Made by a program: the position numbers and the translations under genes. Shown here piece after piece: positions 33,631 to 43,128 of a stretch of DNA of 64,000 nt. The notes beneath the pieces were generated by a model. That model saw nothing but the letters and a program-made list of their open reading frames with translations, was not told the DNA's origin and did not search any database. The first letter of the stretch is position 1, and each line of letters starts with the position of its first letter. The stretch is from the NCBI GenBank assembly GCA_019359375.1, contig JAHHHL010000002.1:1-64000 (forward strand), in the 5' to 3' direction. The stretch comes from Lyngbya sp. HA4199-MV5. Lineage in GTDB: Bacteria > Cyanobacteriota > Cyanobacteriia > Leptolyngbyales > Leptolyngbyaceae.

Positions 33631-36159
33631 TCAAAAGTTCACGGAAACCGTGCCGAGAATGCTAAACGGCGCACCAGGGCGAAGATAGAAACCTTGAGAT
33701 TCGTAGTATTGAGTGCTGGTGAGGTTCTTGAAGTTCAAACCCACTTTCCAGCGATCGCGCTTGTAGTAAATTGCAGCATCCGCGCGGACATAGGAGGGAA
33801 TCTCAAAGGTATTGGGCAGTTCAGCGTCGCGATCGCCCACAAAAAAGATGCCTGCCCCAAACCCCAATCCTTTCAGATTGCCCGTTTGAATCTCATAGGT
33901 TGTCCACAAACTGGCTCCATGCCTGGGTGCATTGACCAGGCGATCGCCCACAGGCAAGCTGTTATCCTCGCTCACAAAGGCATCATTGATATAGGCAGAC
34001 GCAATGACATTCCAACCGGGTAAGATTTCCCCGACGACATCAAATTCAATTCCCCGACTTTTGACTTCTCCAGCCGCAATGGAGAAATCGGTGTTGTTGG
34101 CATCAACGGTTGCAACATTCGCTTTGATAATTTCATAGGCAGAGAGGGTTGCCGAAAGCTTGCCGTTAGGGGTTTCTGCCCGAATGCCCACTTCATACTG
34201 CGTGCCGCGCTCCGGTGGCAACAGGCTGCCATCGACGGTGCGTGAAGCACTGGGGTTAAACGATCGGCTATAGCTGGCGTAAATTGAAATCGGTGGAATT
34301 GGTTGATACACAATGCCAACGCGGGGTGAAAAAGCGCCGTTGTAAAGCCGTTCCACAGTGGCATCGTCAATCGGATTGCTGCCAGATGCATCCAATAATT
34401 GAGTGCGATTTTTGCGATGAATAAAGTCGTATCTGCCACCTACTAATAACTTCAGGTTGGGTAACAACGTGACTTGATCTTGTACGTAAAGTCCAACAGT
34501 GGTGCGATCGAAGCGATCGCGCTGGGATGCTTCATCAAACTCAGTTGGCGGCAAAGCACCATACACCGGATTGAACAAATCAATACTGGGAGTCAGGTCA
34601 ACCGAACTGCGGAGATAATCGTAGCCGTAGCTATATTGATTCAATTCCAAACCCATCAACAGTTGATGTTGAATGGAACCTGTATTGAAATTGCTGATCA
34701 GATCGGTTTGGAGCGCATAGTTTCTGTAAAAGCCCGGACCCGCTGCATAGCGGCGCAACACGGTACGCCCATCGTCAGCAATGCGGCTGGGTCGGATCTC
34801 TGACTCTTCCGTATCATACAGTGCTGCGGTAAAAGCACTACGGAGCCGCAAATTTTCATTGAAACGATGATTGAGGGTCAAAAAGATCGTATGGGTCTGA
34901 ATCTCGTAGCGATCGCCCGGTTCGCCTAGAAACCGACTGATTGGCACATTAAACACACTCGGATCGGGCGGCAACCCATCATAGTAGGTGCGATCGGCGT
35001 TCAGGTATTCATATTGCAGCGTCAACGTAGTGGCATCACCAATTTTGAAGGTCAGTGACGGCGCGATGCTGAATTGTTTTTGATCAATAAAGTCGATGAA
35101 GCTACCAGAACTCTCATAGGCAACATTCAGGCGATACAGCAGCGTTTTATCGGTATTGAGCGGACCAGAAAAGTCGATCGAGGGACGATAGGTATTGAAA
35201 CTGCCAACGGTAAATTCAGCCGCGTAATACGGTTCACTCAGCGGTTTTTTCGTGACATAGTTCACCACACCGCCCGGTTCAAACTGCCCATACAGCACCG
35301 AAGCCGGACCCTTCAGCACTTCGATCCGCTCAATGTTGGTTGGGTTCACCAGATTATCTTGAGCGTAGTAACCATCCCTCAAGTTGTCGTAGGTGGTAAA
35401 TCCTCGAATGTTGTAATTATCCGTCAGTCCGGCATAGCCACCCTGCGGAGTCACACCGCTGACATTCCGGGCGGCATCTGAAATCCGCAAAATCTTTTGA
35501 TCGTCAAGCACCTGTCGAGGAATCACCTGAATTGACTGTGGAATGTCACGGAGGGGGGTATCCGTTCTGGTAGCAGTGGTTGCATCGGGAACGCGATAGC
35601 CACTCTGACCTTCCCCCGTTACCACCAGTTCTTCTTCTGGCGTTTCCCCCTCCGAGTTGAGACTGTATGCCAGTCCTGCCGTTTTCAGCGTTACTTCTTG
35701 CGTGGGTAGTGCATTTTTACCCGCTACGGTGACTCGAATATTGGCTGCATCTACTTGCGTCACGCGCACGCTGGCAATTTCATTCGTTGGATTGTCAGCG
35801 CTAAATGTTTGAGCATTCGATAACGCCAACACCGCGTTGGGAATGTCGGCAATCAGGCTGTTACCCTCGGCTTTGAATTTGGTGGCATCGATTTGCAGTG
35901 GTTTACCATCAGCGGTTTCCAGGAGAATGTCTAAACCCGCTTCGGTGCGCTCTACTGTTACTCCTGTCACCGTGACCGTCGCGGCTTCCACCTGTGCTAA
36001 CCATTGTTTGACTGTGGTTGCCGGACGCTTAAAGTCGCGCAGCTTGATGGTTTTAGCAGGCAGTGGTTGCACTGGTTCATTGGCTTGTACGGCTGGAACA
36101 AGCCATAAAGCAGCAGCACTCATGATGCACAGGGAATGAATCAACGAAACGGATTTCAC
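33631..36159 (-). CDS. AMIN-domain TonB-dependent receptor 2
   Basis: This 842-residue paralogue of receptors 1 and 3 has the same order: signal peptide, AMIN domain, EELVVTGEG, plug (IERIEVLKGPASVLYGQFEPGGVVNYVTKKP) and barrel, ending GTVSVNF. The start is GTG with GAGG seven bases upstream, as in the other two. The AMIN-to-TonB-box DNA is nearly identical among the three receptors, whereas plugs and barrels diverge. The siderophore specificity is therefore likely different for each. The tandem repeat array at 36229-36438 lies in its upstream region. Confidence 0.9.
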   Translation of the reverse strand: MKSVSLIHSLCIMSAAALWLVPAVQANEPVQPLPAKTIKLRDFKRPATTVKQWLAQVEAATVTVTGVTVERTEAGLDILLETADGKPLQIDATKFKAEGNSLIADIPNAVLALSNAQTFSADNPTNEIASVRVTQVDAANIRVTVAGKNALPTQEVTLKTAGLAYSLNSEGETPEEELVVTGEGQSGYRVPDATTATRTDTPLRDIPQSIQVIPRQVLDDQKILRISDAARNVSGVTPQGGYAGLTDNYNIRGFTTYDNLRDGYYAQDNLVNPTNIERIEVLKGPASVLYGQFEPGGVVNYVTKKPLSEPYYAAEFTVGSFNTYRPSIDFSGPLNTDKTLLYRLNVAYESSGSFIDFIDQKQFSIAPSLTFKIGDATTLTLQYEYLNADRTYYDGLPPDPSVFNVPISRFLGEPGDRYEIQTHTIFLTLNHRFNENLRLRSAFTAALYDTEESEIRPSRIADDGRTVLRRYAAGPGFYRNYALQTDLISNFNTGSIQHQLLMGLELNQYSYGYDYLRSSVDLTPSIDLFNPVYGALPPTEFDEASQRDRFDRTTVGLYVQDQVTLLPNLKLLVGGRYDFIHRKNRTQLLDASGSNPIDDATVERLYNGAFSPRVGIVYQPIPPISIYASYSRSFNPSASRTVDGSLLPPERGTQYEVGIRAETPNGKLSATLSAYEIIKANVATVDANNTDFSIAAGEVKSRGIEFDVVGEILPGWNVIASAYINDAFVSEDNSLPVGDRLVNAPRHGASLWTTYEIQTGNLKGLGFGAGIFFVGDRDAELPNTFEIPSYVRADAAIYYKRDRWKVGLNFKNLTSTQYYESQGFYLRPGAPFSILGTVSVNF

Positions 36160-36228
36160 AACAACGCCTCACATAATGGAAAACTCGAAACCTTAAACGG
36201 AGATGGAAAAGCGCGATCGCAATCATCA

Positions 36229-36438
36229 ATGCGCGATCTACTGAAAGGAGAAAGCAAATGGACAAAAGGAGAAAGCAAATGGTCTGACTGCTTGCGGAAA
36301 ACACCAAAATGAGTACGCGATCTACTGAAATGAGAAAGCAAACGGCAGTTTGAGAAAGCAAATGGTCTGTTTGCTTGCGGAAACTACTGAAAGGAGAAAG
36401 CAAATGGTCAAAAGGAGAAAGCAAATGGTCTGTTTGCT
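36229..36438. repeat. Tandem GAGAAAGCAAATGG array with RBS/ATG-like units
   Basis: About 210 bp contain six copies of GAGAAAGCAAAYGG (36248, 36269, 36332, 36352, 36394 and 36415), two copies of a 20 bp GTCTG--TGCTTGCGGAAA unit, and two of GCGATCTACTGAAA. Read on the plus strand, several units look like Shine-Dalgarno AAGGAG, seven bases, ATG. The short frames they open (MVKRRKQMV and similar) are not otherwise supported. The array separates receptor 2 from the PepSY gene 2. Confidence 0.8.
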
Positions 36439-36498
36439 GATTGCATCCTTGAAAAAGCGTCAGGAGTGCTTACTGAGTCAGGGCGATCGCGTCGTTCT

Positions 36499-37656
36499 TC
36501 ACTGCTTTACGTCAACCGTTGCGCTAACCGCTGGTCGATCGCCTACTTTCACTCGGCGGCGATACCACCACATCACCACACCTGTCACCATAAGAATTGT
36601 GGGAGTCAATCCTACAAGGACATACAGGACTTGCGTGGGAACTCCCCCAAACGTGCCAAAGTGCAATGGTCCAAACTGATTGATGATGGCTTCTGCACGA
36701 GATGGTTTGAGTCCATCACTCAACTGAATTACCTTGCCCGTAAATTGGTCGAGATAGACTCGCGTGCGTCCCCATCTGTCCGTTTCCTGCGCCTGCCTTT
36801 TGCCCATATAGAAGGGGGCTTCTGGCTTTTCGGGAAACGAAACATAGGTTGTGGTGGCATTGGGAACCGCTACATCTGCCCGTTGAATCAGATCGGCAAT
36901 GGGAAGTGGTCGCTGCCCAGGAATCGGCTTAGAGACCGGATCAGCGGGCTTCGGCGTAAAGGTAACAGCATGGATCGCTTCAGTGACCTTTGCCTGCGGC
37001 ACATTCCAGGCGAAACCCGTAAAACCAATGAAGGCAAGAAAGATGGCGGTGATGATGCCGACAACTTTGTGAAGATCAAAATTGGTGCGTTTGATATGGG
37101 CATCCCATTTGATCTTGAAGCCAGCGATGAGCTTGCGCCAACCGGGCCAGAGGACAATGCCCGTCACACTGAGCAACAGCGTCAGCAATGCCACAATGCC
37201 CATAATTAATGTGCCTGTATTGCCTGCCAGCAGCTTGTAGTGTAGTTCGTAGATGATGCCGACCCAACTACTTTCCCATTCGCGATCGCCGATAATCTGC
37301 CCAGTATATGGATTCACAAATACCTGCCAGTGATGATCCGCTGGTGCATGGAGCCAGACGTTATAAGCATGATGAGCGGCTTCGGGTACACTCACGCTGC
37401 TGAGGGTCAAACCTTTGGCGGCATAGGCGGCTTTTACAGTGTCGGCAATAGAGGCAATCGTTACCTTCTCTCCATTCGGAATAATTTGACCAAACTGTTG
37501 GGTTAGTACAATCTGATCAATTTCGTGCCAGAAAACCAGCACACTGCCAGTCACACCCGCTATGCACAAGAGGATGCCAACGGATAATCCAAGCCAGCGA
37601 TGGGTATGGAACGCGATCGTTCTCAGTTTTGGATAGATGGACTTAAGCGGCATCAT
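36499..37656 (-). CDS. PepSY-domain inner-membrane protein 2
   Basis: This is a 385-residue homologue of the protein at 31811-32962. It has four membrane helices, a cytoplasmic N-terminus with HTHRWLGLSVGILLCIAGVTGSVLVF and a C-terminal VVMWWYRRR. The long periplasmic part carries the PepSY-like NPYTGQIIGD segment. It is placed between receptors 3 and 2 on the same strand, so the whole minus-strand island repeats receptor-PepSY. Two ATGs (37656, 37653) compete as start. Confidence 0.85.
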   Translation of the reverse strand: MMPLKSIYPKLRTIAFHTHRWLGLSVGILLCIAGVTGSVLVFWHEIDQIVLTQQFGQIIPNGEKVTIASIADTVKAAYAAKGLTLSSVSVPEAAHHAYNVWLHAPADHHWQVFVNPYTGQIIGDREWESSWVGIIYELHYKLLAGNTGTLIMGIVALLTLLLSVTGIVLWPGWRKLIAGFKIKWDAHIKRTNFDLHKVVGIITAIFLAFIGFTGFAWNVPQAKVTEAIHAVTFTPKPADPVSKPIPGQRPLPIADLIQRADVAVPNATTTYVSFPEKPEAPFYMGKRQAQETDRWGRTRVYLDQFTGKVIQLSDGLKPSRAEAIINQFGPLHFGTFGGVPTQVLYVLVGLTPTILMVTGVVMWWYRRRVKVGDRPAVSATVDVKQ

Positions 37657-37698
37657 AGGAAGATCATTTGTAGGTAGAAGAGCAATTTGAGATCAGCA

Positions 37699-40263
37699 TT
37701 AAAACTGCCAGGAAATCGTTCCTTGAACTGTAAAGGGTTGCCCGTAATAAACGCGATTGCCCAGCGAACTTTCAAAATACTCGATGTCGAATAAATTTTT
37801 GAAGTTGAGTGCGGCTCTGAAGCGATCGCGTTTATAGAAAATAGAAGCATCCGTCCGAAAATAGCCAGGTACCGTGTAGGTATTATTAAAATCAACGCGA
37901 TCGCCCACATAAAATAAGCCAACACCAGCCCCTAAGCCTTGTAATCTTCCGTCTTGGATCTCATAGCTTGTCCACAAGTTAAACGAATGATTGGCGCTAT
38001 TTGATAAGCGGCTTCCAGGGGTTAAGGTATTATCTTTTGTCACACGGGCATCGATGTAAGCATAGCCCGCAAAAATACTCCATCCTGGCAAAATCTCACC
38101 CGCCAAATTTAATTCAATCCCCTGGCTATTTTGCTCACCAATCTGGATCGAAAAATTTGGTCGATCGGGATCTTCTGTCGTGACATTGGTACGAGTTAAA
38201 TCAAATAACGCTAGTGTTGCTGATAGGCGATTGTTCAAGTCTGCCTTTACTCCAACCTCATACTGCTTACCGCGTTCTGGCTTGAAAGACGAGTCAACAC
38301 CAAAAAAGTATGAGCCGCCCGGTGGCGTAAATGAACTGGTATAGCTTGCATAGAGTGAGATCGCAGGGATGGGTTGATAGACAATACCCACGCGAGGACT
38401 GAAGGCACTATCCGTCCCGCTGCTTTCAGTGTCACTAATAAAATCCTCATATTTTCGATCAATCAAATCAAAGCGCCCACCTAATAAAACTTTGAGGTTA
38501 TCTCTCAAGGCAACCTGGTCTTGTAGATAAATACCTAAAAAGTTTGTCTGCTGTCGAACCGCAAACGTAGAAGGAACTCTTGCTCCTCTTGGTTGACCAT
38601 AAACAGGATTGAAAATATCAATGGATGCCGCCTCAAACTCAGGAAAGGGTGGATTGAAGTTGTCCAAGCGATTTAAATCGAAGCCAAATAATAACTGATG
38701 CTGAATTGAACCTGTGGCAAACTTACCAATCAAATTGGTTGACATCGCAAAATTTCTATTTTCAGACGATCCTTCTGAAGCCGATCGCCGCCAGGTGCGA
38801 TTATCTGGTTCTAAACCATTAGAATCGGTGCGGCGTTGAAAGAGATCGCGAAAAGCAAACAGAAAGGAATTGTTTAACGACCAATTTTCGTCAAACCTAT
38901 GCTCCAATCGGTATCCAAGTCGTGCAATGGTCTGCTCAAAGCTGTCAGATGGTTCAGTCAGATTGAGAGTACGAGACACTCTCCCGTTTGGGTTTGGTAA
39001 GACACTACCAATCACAGGTACACCAGAGGCGATCGTGTCTCTGGTCTTGATGTATTCTGCCTCTAAAGTCAGATTCGTTTTCTTGCCAATTGCCACACTG
39101 ACGACAGGTGATACATTCAGGCTTTCGCCATTAAAGAAGTCAACAAAACTACCTGAATTTCTGTAGGCTAGATTGAGACGATATAAAACGGTTTTCGCTT
39201 CATTGAGCGGTCCTGATAAATCAACGGCACCTCGATAAAAGCTATAGCTGCCAATCGTGGCATCAACCGCATAAGAAGGGTCGCGCAAAGGACGCTTGGA
39301 GACAAGATTGATACTTCCCCCCGGATTCCCTAAACCAAATAATACTGAAGCGGGACCTTTGAGCACTTCGACTCGCTCAATACTGGAAAGTTCACTCACT
39401 TGCCCAGATAAGGTATCAATCAGTCCATCTCTAAGCAGATTCGTCTCTGTAACATCAAAGCCACGAATGCTATAGAAAGCCAAAGGTCCAAAGTTAAACG
39501 TCTGATTGACACCCGCAACATTTCTCAGCGCATCCTCTAAGCGCGTCACCTGTTGGTCACGCAACACTGCTTGAGGCACCACCTGAATTGATTGGGGAAT
39601 GTCTCGCAAGGGTGTGTCGGTTTTGGTGCTTACAGCGGTATTTAGAACGCGGTAACCGTCCTGTTCTCCCGTCACTACCAGTTCTTCTTCTGGTGTTTCC
39701 CCTTCAGGATTGAGACTGTATGCCAGTCCTGCCGTTTTCAATGTCACTTCTTGCGTTGGCAGCGCATTTTTGCCCGCTACGGTAACTCGAATGTTGGCTG
39801 CATCCACTTGTGTTACCCGCACACTCGCAATTTCACTGGTTGGGTTCTCAGCGCTAAATTCTTGAGCCTTGGGCAGCACCAGCACCGCGTTGGGAATGTT
39901 TGCAATCAGGCTGTTGCCTTCAGATGTGAATTTAGTGGCATCAATTTGCAGGGGTTTGCCGTCCTGCGTCTCTAGCACAATTTCCAGCCCTGCCTCTGTG
40001 CGATCGAGTTGGATTCGCGTCACCTGTGCCGTGGCAGCCTCCACCTGTGCGAGCCATGCTTTGAGGGTCGTTGCAGGGCGATGGAAATCCTTTATACGAA
40101 GCCCTGCTGCTGCCTGTCGCTGTTTTTTTACTGCCGCTGTTTCAGCGTGGGGTTCCCGCGCTTCACCCGTGGCATGGATCATGCCGACTGACAACAGAGA
40201 CGCGATCGCGCTTCGTGCGACGAATCCATTCGCAGCCTTCAACCCTAAATGCCACTGACTCAC
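37699..40263 (-). CDS. AMIN-domain TonB-dependent receptor 3
   Basis: This 854-residue receptor is the first gene of the minus-strand island. A signal sequence with a long n-region precedes the AMIN domain (about 68-170), the EELVVTGEQ TonB-box region, the plug (VEVLKGPASVLFGLGNPGGSINLVSKRP) and the barrel, ending TISWQF. The start is GTG, preceded by GAGG seven bases upstream. The ligand is unknown, though the family is ferric-siderophore. Regulation by Fur is likely, but no clear Fur box was seen in its upstream region. Confidence 0.9.
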   Translation of the reverse strand: MSQWHLGLKAANGFVARSAIASLLSVGMIHATGEAREPHAETAAVKKQRQAAAGLRIKDFHRPATTLKAWLAQVEAATAQVTRIQLDRTEAGLEIVLETQDGKPLQIDATKFTSEGNSLIANIPNAVLVLPKAQEFSAENPTSEIASVRVTQVDAANIRVTVAGKNALPTQEVTLKTAGLAYSLNPEGETPEEELVVTGEQDGYRVLNTAVSTKTDTPLRDIPQSIQVVPQAVLRDQQVTRLEDALRNVAGVNQTFNFGPLAFYSIRGFDVTETNLLRDGLIDTLSGQVSELSSIERVEVLKGPASVLFGLGNPGGSINLVSKRPLRDPSYAVDATIGSYSFYRGAVDLSGPLNEAKTVLYRLNLAYRNSGSFVDFFNGESLNVSPVVSVAIGKKTNLTLEAEYIKTRDTIASGVPVIGSVLPNPNGRVSRTLNLTEPSDSFEQTIARLGYRLEHRFDENWSLNNSFLFAFRDLFQRRTDSNGLEPDNRTWRRSASEGSSENRNFAMSTNLIGKFATGSIQHQLLFGFDLNRLDNFNPPFPEFEAASIDIFNPVYGQPRGARVPSTFAVRQQTNFLGIYLQDQVALRDNLKVLLGGRFDLIDRKYEDFISDTESSGTDSAFSPRVGIVYQPIPAISLYASYTSSFTPPGGSYFFGVDSSFKPERGKQYEVGVKADLNNRLSATLALFDLTRTNVTTEDPDRPNFSIQIGEQNSQGIELNLAGEILPGWSIFAGYAYIDARVTKDNTLTPGSRLSNSANHSFNLWTSYEIQDGRLQGLGAGVGLFYVGDRVDFNNTYTVPGYFRTDASIFYKRDRFRAALNFKNLFDIEYFESSLGNRVYYGQPFTVQGTISWQF

Positions 40264-40791
40264 AACACTTCCTCACAGGTGAATGACACTATGCGCAACA
40301 GAAATGACCTACCTCGTACAGGCAGGTGGCAACGATTTTCAGCCCCGATCGAGAGAAGCGGCTGTTCTTATTGCGATTAGTTCTTAGTAATGATCAAGAA
40401 GTTAGGATGCCTGTTGCGCAAAGTCAAGCATTTTACGACAAAAAAATTGTTTACGTGGCAGTGCCTTTACTACGTTCAAGTCTCATACACCAGAAGCTTC
40501 AGCACTTTTAGCCCTGAAAACCGACATCAAAGAACCATCATTTTTCTTCATCGTCTCTCTGCAATAGTTGAGAACGATCTCGATCGCCTACTGACATTTG
40601 TGCGGGAATCCTGCTTTTGGCGAACAAGCACCTTAACCGGAGCAGTGGAAATTGATCAGTTTGGCTACTTGATATAAGTTCCTATTAAGGTCTATAGTGC
40701 TTTTGAAAGATTATGTCAGTGTGAGTCCTATGACTATCCGCGCTGACTGCTGTTTACCCTTACGCTGTTTAACCCTTACATAGAGGAGTGC
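40264..40791. other. Intergenic region between divergent receptor and exb genes
   Basis: About 530 bp separate the start of receptor 3 (minus) from exbB (plus). Short plus-strand frames here have no family features. A promoter for each side is expected. The TA-rich stretch near 40690-40740 (TCTATAGTGC and AAAGATTATG) could be the exbB promoter, but I do not place it. Confidence 0.4.
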
Positions 40792-41436
40792 ATGCAAAGA
40801 CTCAACGAACTCATCGCTGAAGGCGGCATTATCATGTTGCCGCTACTAGGGTTTTCGATCGTCGTTCTTGCCCTGGCGATCGAGCGCTTTGTCTTCTGGT
40901 ATCGCGTCAAACGCCGTCAGCACAAAGTGATTCAGGAGGTGCTGAAGCTGTATGCCCATGACAGTGAACTGGCGATCGAAAAACTGAAACGCAACCTTGA
41001 TCTCCCCGTTGCCCGCATCTTCTGGGAAGCGCTGAATCTCAAAGACGCAAATCCTGAAGAATTTCGTTTGGCGTTGGATGGCGCGATTCAGGCAGAATTG
41101 CCGCTTATGAAACGGTTTGCGCCCATTTTTGACACCGTTGTGGGTCTCGCACCTTTGCTCGGACTGCTGGGTACAATTCTGGGATTGATTCGCTCGTTTA
41201 GTTCACTCAATCTCGGTGAAATTGGTGGCACAAAGACGCTAGGCGTTACCGCGGGGATCAGCGAGGCACTGATTGCAACGGCGACTGGTCTGGTTGTAGC
41301 CGTCATTGCCCTGTTACTTGCCAATACCTTTCGCGCCTTCTATCAGCGTCAACTCGGTTTGATTGAAGAATACAGCGTGCAGCTAGAACTGCTCCACCGT
41401 CGCACCCACAGAGGTCTGGAGCCATCGTATGCGTAG
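40792..41436 (+). CDS. exbB: ExbB/TolQ-type proton channel
   Basis: The 214-residue protein has three membrane helices (about 10-33, 110-135 and 155-180). The MotA/TolQ/ExbB signature appears as PIFDTVVGLAPLLGLLGTILGLIRSF. With ExbD it uses the proton gradient to energise TonB. GAGGAG three bases before the ATG is a strong signal. It overlaps exbD by 8 bp and is divergent from the receptors. Confidence 0.93.
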   Translation: MQRLNELIAEGGIIMLPLLGFSIVVLALAIERFVFWYRVKRRQHKVIQEVLKLYAHDSELAIEKLKRNLDLPVARIFWEALNLKDANPEEFRLALDGAIQAELPLMKRFAPIFDTVVGLAPLLGLLGTILGLIRSFSSLNLGEIGGTKTLGVTAGISEALIATATGLVVAVIALLLANTFRAFYQRQLGLIEEYSVQLELLHRRTHRGLEPSYA

Positions 41437-41836
41437 AAGATTGTCTGAAGAATTGGAGCGCCCTACCGAAATCAATGTTGTGCCGTTGATCGATGTGCTG
41501 TTTGCGCTGTTGACCTTTTTCATCCTCTCAACGCTGTTCCTGGTGCGCTCGGAAGGGTTGCCCGTGAACTTGCCCAAAGCTACAACGGCAAAACCCCAGG
41601 CTGCGAGTCGCACTACGGTCAGCATTGATAAAGCAGGACAGGTGTTCTTGAACAAAGCGCCGATTCAAGTTGACAATCTGGCAACCACCATTAAAACGCA
41701 ACTTAGCACGGGTCAAGAACTGGTGGTCGTGCTGAATGCGGATGGTGCAGTGACTCACGATCATGTCATCGACGTGATGGATCAACTGCGCCAGGTTCCC
41801 GGAGCCAAACTAGCCATTGCCACCCAACGGAAGTGA
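41429..41836 (+). CDS. exbD: ExbD/TolR-type protein
   Basis: This 135-residue protein has one membrane helix (INVVPLIDVLFALLTFFILSTLF) carrying the conserved Asp used for proton transfer. The periplasmic domain includes STGQELVVVLNADGAVTHDHVIDVMDQLRQVPGAKLAIAT. It forms the stator complex with ExbB. Its stop overlaps the TonB gene start region. Confidence 0.92.
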   Translation: MRRRLSEELERPTEINVVPLIDVLFALLTFFILSTLFLVRSEGLPVNLPKATTAKPQAASRTTVSIDKAGQVFLNKAPIQVDNLATTIKTQLSTGQELVVVLNADGAVTHDHVIDVMDQLRQVPGAKLAIATQRK

Positions 41837-41838
41837 TT

Positions 41839-43044
41839 ATGCGTGCCTCAGACTTAACCACTGCCCAACGTGCCAAAGAAGGAAAGGCAATTAAAACCTT
41901 TCTGCTGTGGAGCTTTTTAGGCTCGGCTGCGTTCCACACGATCGCGATGGCATCAATGCCCACTGCTTTTTGGAATAGCTTGCCCGAAGCCGCAGAAGAG
42001 ACGATCGAAGTTGTAGCAGACCCCGAAACGCCGATCGAGCCAGAGAAACCTGAAGAGCAGGCGATCGAGCAGAAGGTAGAGCCACCCCCTCCTGAAGCTG
42101 CCTCCGAAGTTGCCTTTGCGCCACCCCCACCGCTAGCACCCGATAGTCAGGCTCCACAAGCGGCGGGTGAAGATGCTCCCAGCAATTTGCCCCCGTCTCG
42201 TTCGTCTGAGTCTGTAAACCCTATGACCAGCAAAACGGGTGAGGATAGCGGACTGCGGATTGGCGGCGGTCCTATTTTTAGCCCCTTTGGGAAAGGGTTT
42301 GGGTTTGGCAATGCCAGCCGACCCACTGGGTTTAACCCGTTGGGGCGACCTGATGGTGACTCCAGAGGCACGCCCGGTGGTACGCCTGGAGGTGTTCCTG
42401 GAGGTACTGCAACCCGGACAACAGCCCCGCCAGTGCCTGCTCCAAAGCCGCCCAATCAACCCGCTTGCGTAAGCTGCCCCAAACCAAAATACCGAGGTTC
42501 TGAAGGCAGTCCCCGTGTAGATATGACCGTTCGACCTGACGGCAGTGTGGAGGTGCGATTGCGGAAGTCGAGCGGCAACCCAGAGACCGATCGCGAAACG
42601 CTGGAAACCATGAGCAAGTGGCGCTTCGACCCCAACACCATTCCTGAAGGGGGTATCAAAAAACGGGTGCGAGTGGAGTACGAAGAAGAGGGTTCTAATC
42701 GGCAGCGGCAGAACGAAGAGCGTCGCCGACAAGACGCAGAGCGCCAGCAAGTCGCAGAACGAGAACGCCAGCAAGCGGCAGAACGGGAACGTCAGCGACG
42801 CGAAGCCCAGGAACGCCAGCGTCAACAAACCACCACTGTTGAACCCACAAAACCTGGTTCGTCTCCCTCTGCGGCTCCGGCTCCAGTAGAAGCGCCCCCT
42901 GCTGAGAGCGCACCCGCTGCCGCACCTGCACCTGTAGAACCCGCACCTGCACCTGTGGAAGCGGCTCCTCCAGAACCCGCGCCTGCTCCGGCAGCACCAG
43001 AAGCTGCACCAGTAGAAACGGCTCCTTCAGCCCCTGCTCCCTGA
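41839..43044 (+). CDS. tonB: TonB homologue with unusual C-terminal extension
   Basis: The ATG at 41839 (or GTG at 41833, overlapping the exbD stop) gives about 400 residues. Order: N-terminal anchor (FLLWSFLGSAAFHTIAMASM), Pro/Glu-rich spacer, Gly-rich part, TonB C-terminal domain (about 215-280; PRVDMTVRPDGSVEVRLRKSSG, TMSKWRFDPNTIPEGG). It then has about 120 further residues that are charged (QRQNEERRRQDAERQQVAER) and finally Ala/Pro-rich. TonB normally ends with its domain, so the tail is unusual and could bind periplasmic or wall partners. It should act on the three receptors nearby. Confidence 0.8.
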   Translation: MRASDLTTAQRAKEGKAIKTFLLWSFLGSAAFHTIAMASMPTAFWNSLPEAAEETIEVVADPETPIEPEKPEEQAIEQKVEPPPPEAASEVAFAPPPPLAPDSQAPQAAGEDAPSNLPPSRSSESVNPMTSKTGEDSGLRIGGGPIFSPFGKGFGFGNASRPTGFNPLGRPDGDSRGTPGGTPGGVPGGTATRTTAPPVPAPKPPNQPACVSCPKPKYRGSEGSPRVDMTVRPDGSVEVRLRKSSGNPETDRETLETMSKWRFDPNTIPEGGIKKRVRVEYEEEGSNRQRQNEERRRQDAERQQVAERERQQAAERERQRREAQERQRQQTTTVEPTKPGSSPSAAPAPVEAPPAESAPAAAPAPVEPAPAPVEAAPPEPAPAPAAPEAAPVETAPSAPAP

Positions 43045-43128
43045 AGCAGCCGTTTGACTTAACCCGTTACAGCTATGAAGTTACAGCCAGCAAGAAGGAG
43101 GAAACGATGTTCGATCGAACCAGAGGGA

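Noticed and set aside
36350-36679. Frame beginning in the tandem repeat array and running into the PepSY gene
   Set aside because: It is antisense to a well supported gene; the repeat-derived start is noted as a curiosity only.
36160-40300. Fur-box search in the receptor upstream regions
   Set aside because: No convincing GATAATGATAATCATTATC-like site was seen, so no Fur site is claimed.
40390-40677. 95-codon frame before exbB
   Set aside because: No recognisable domain, low-complexity composition and no support from start signals.
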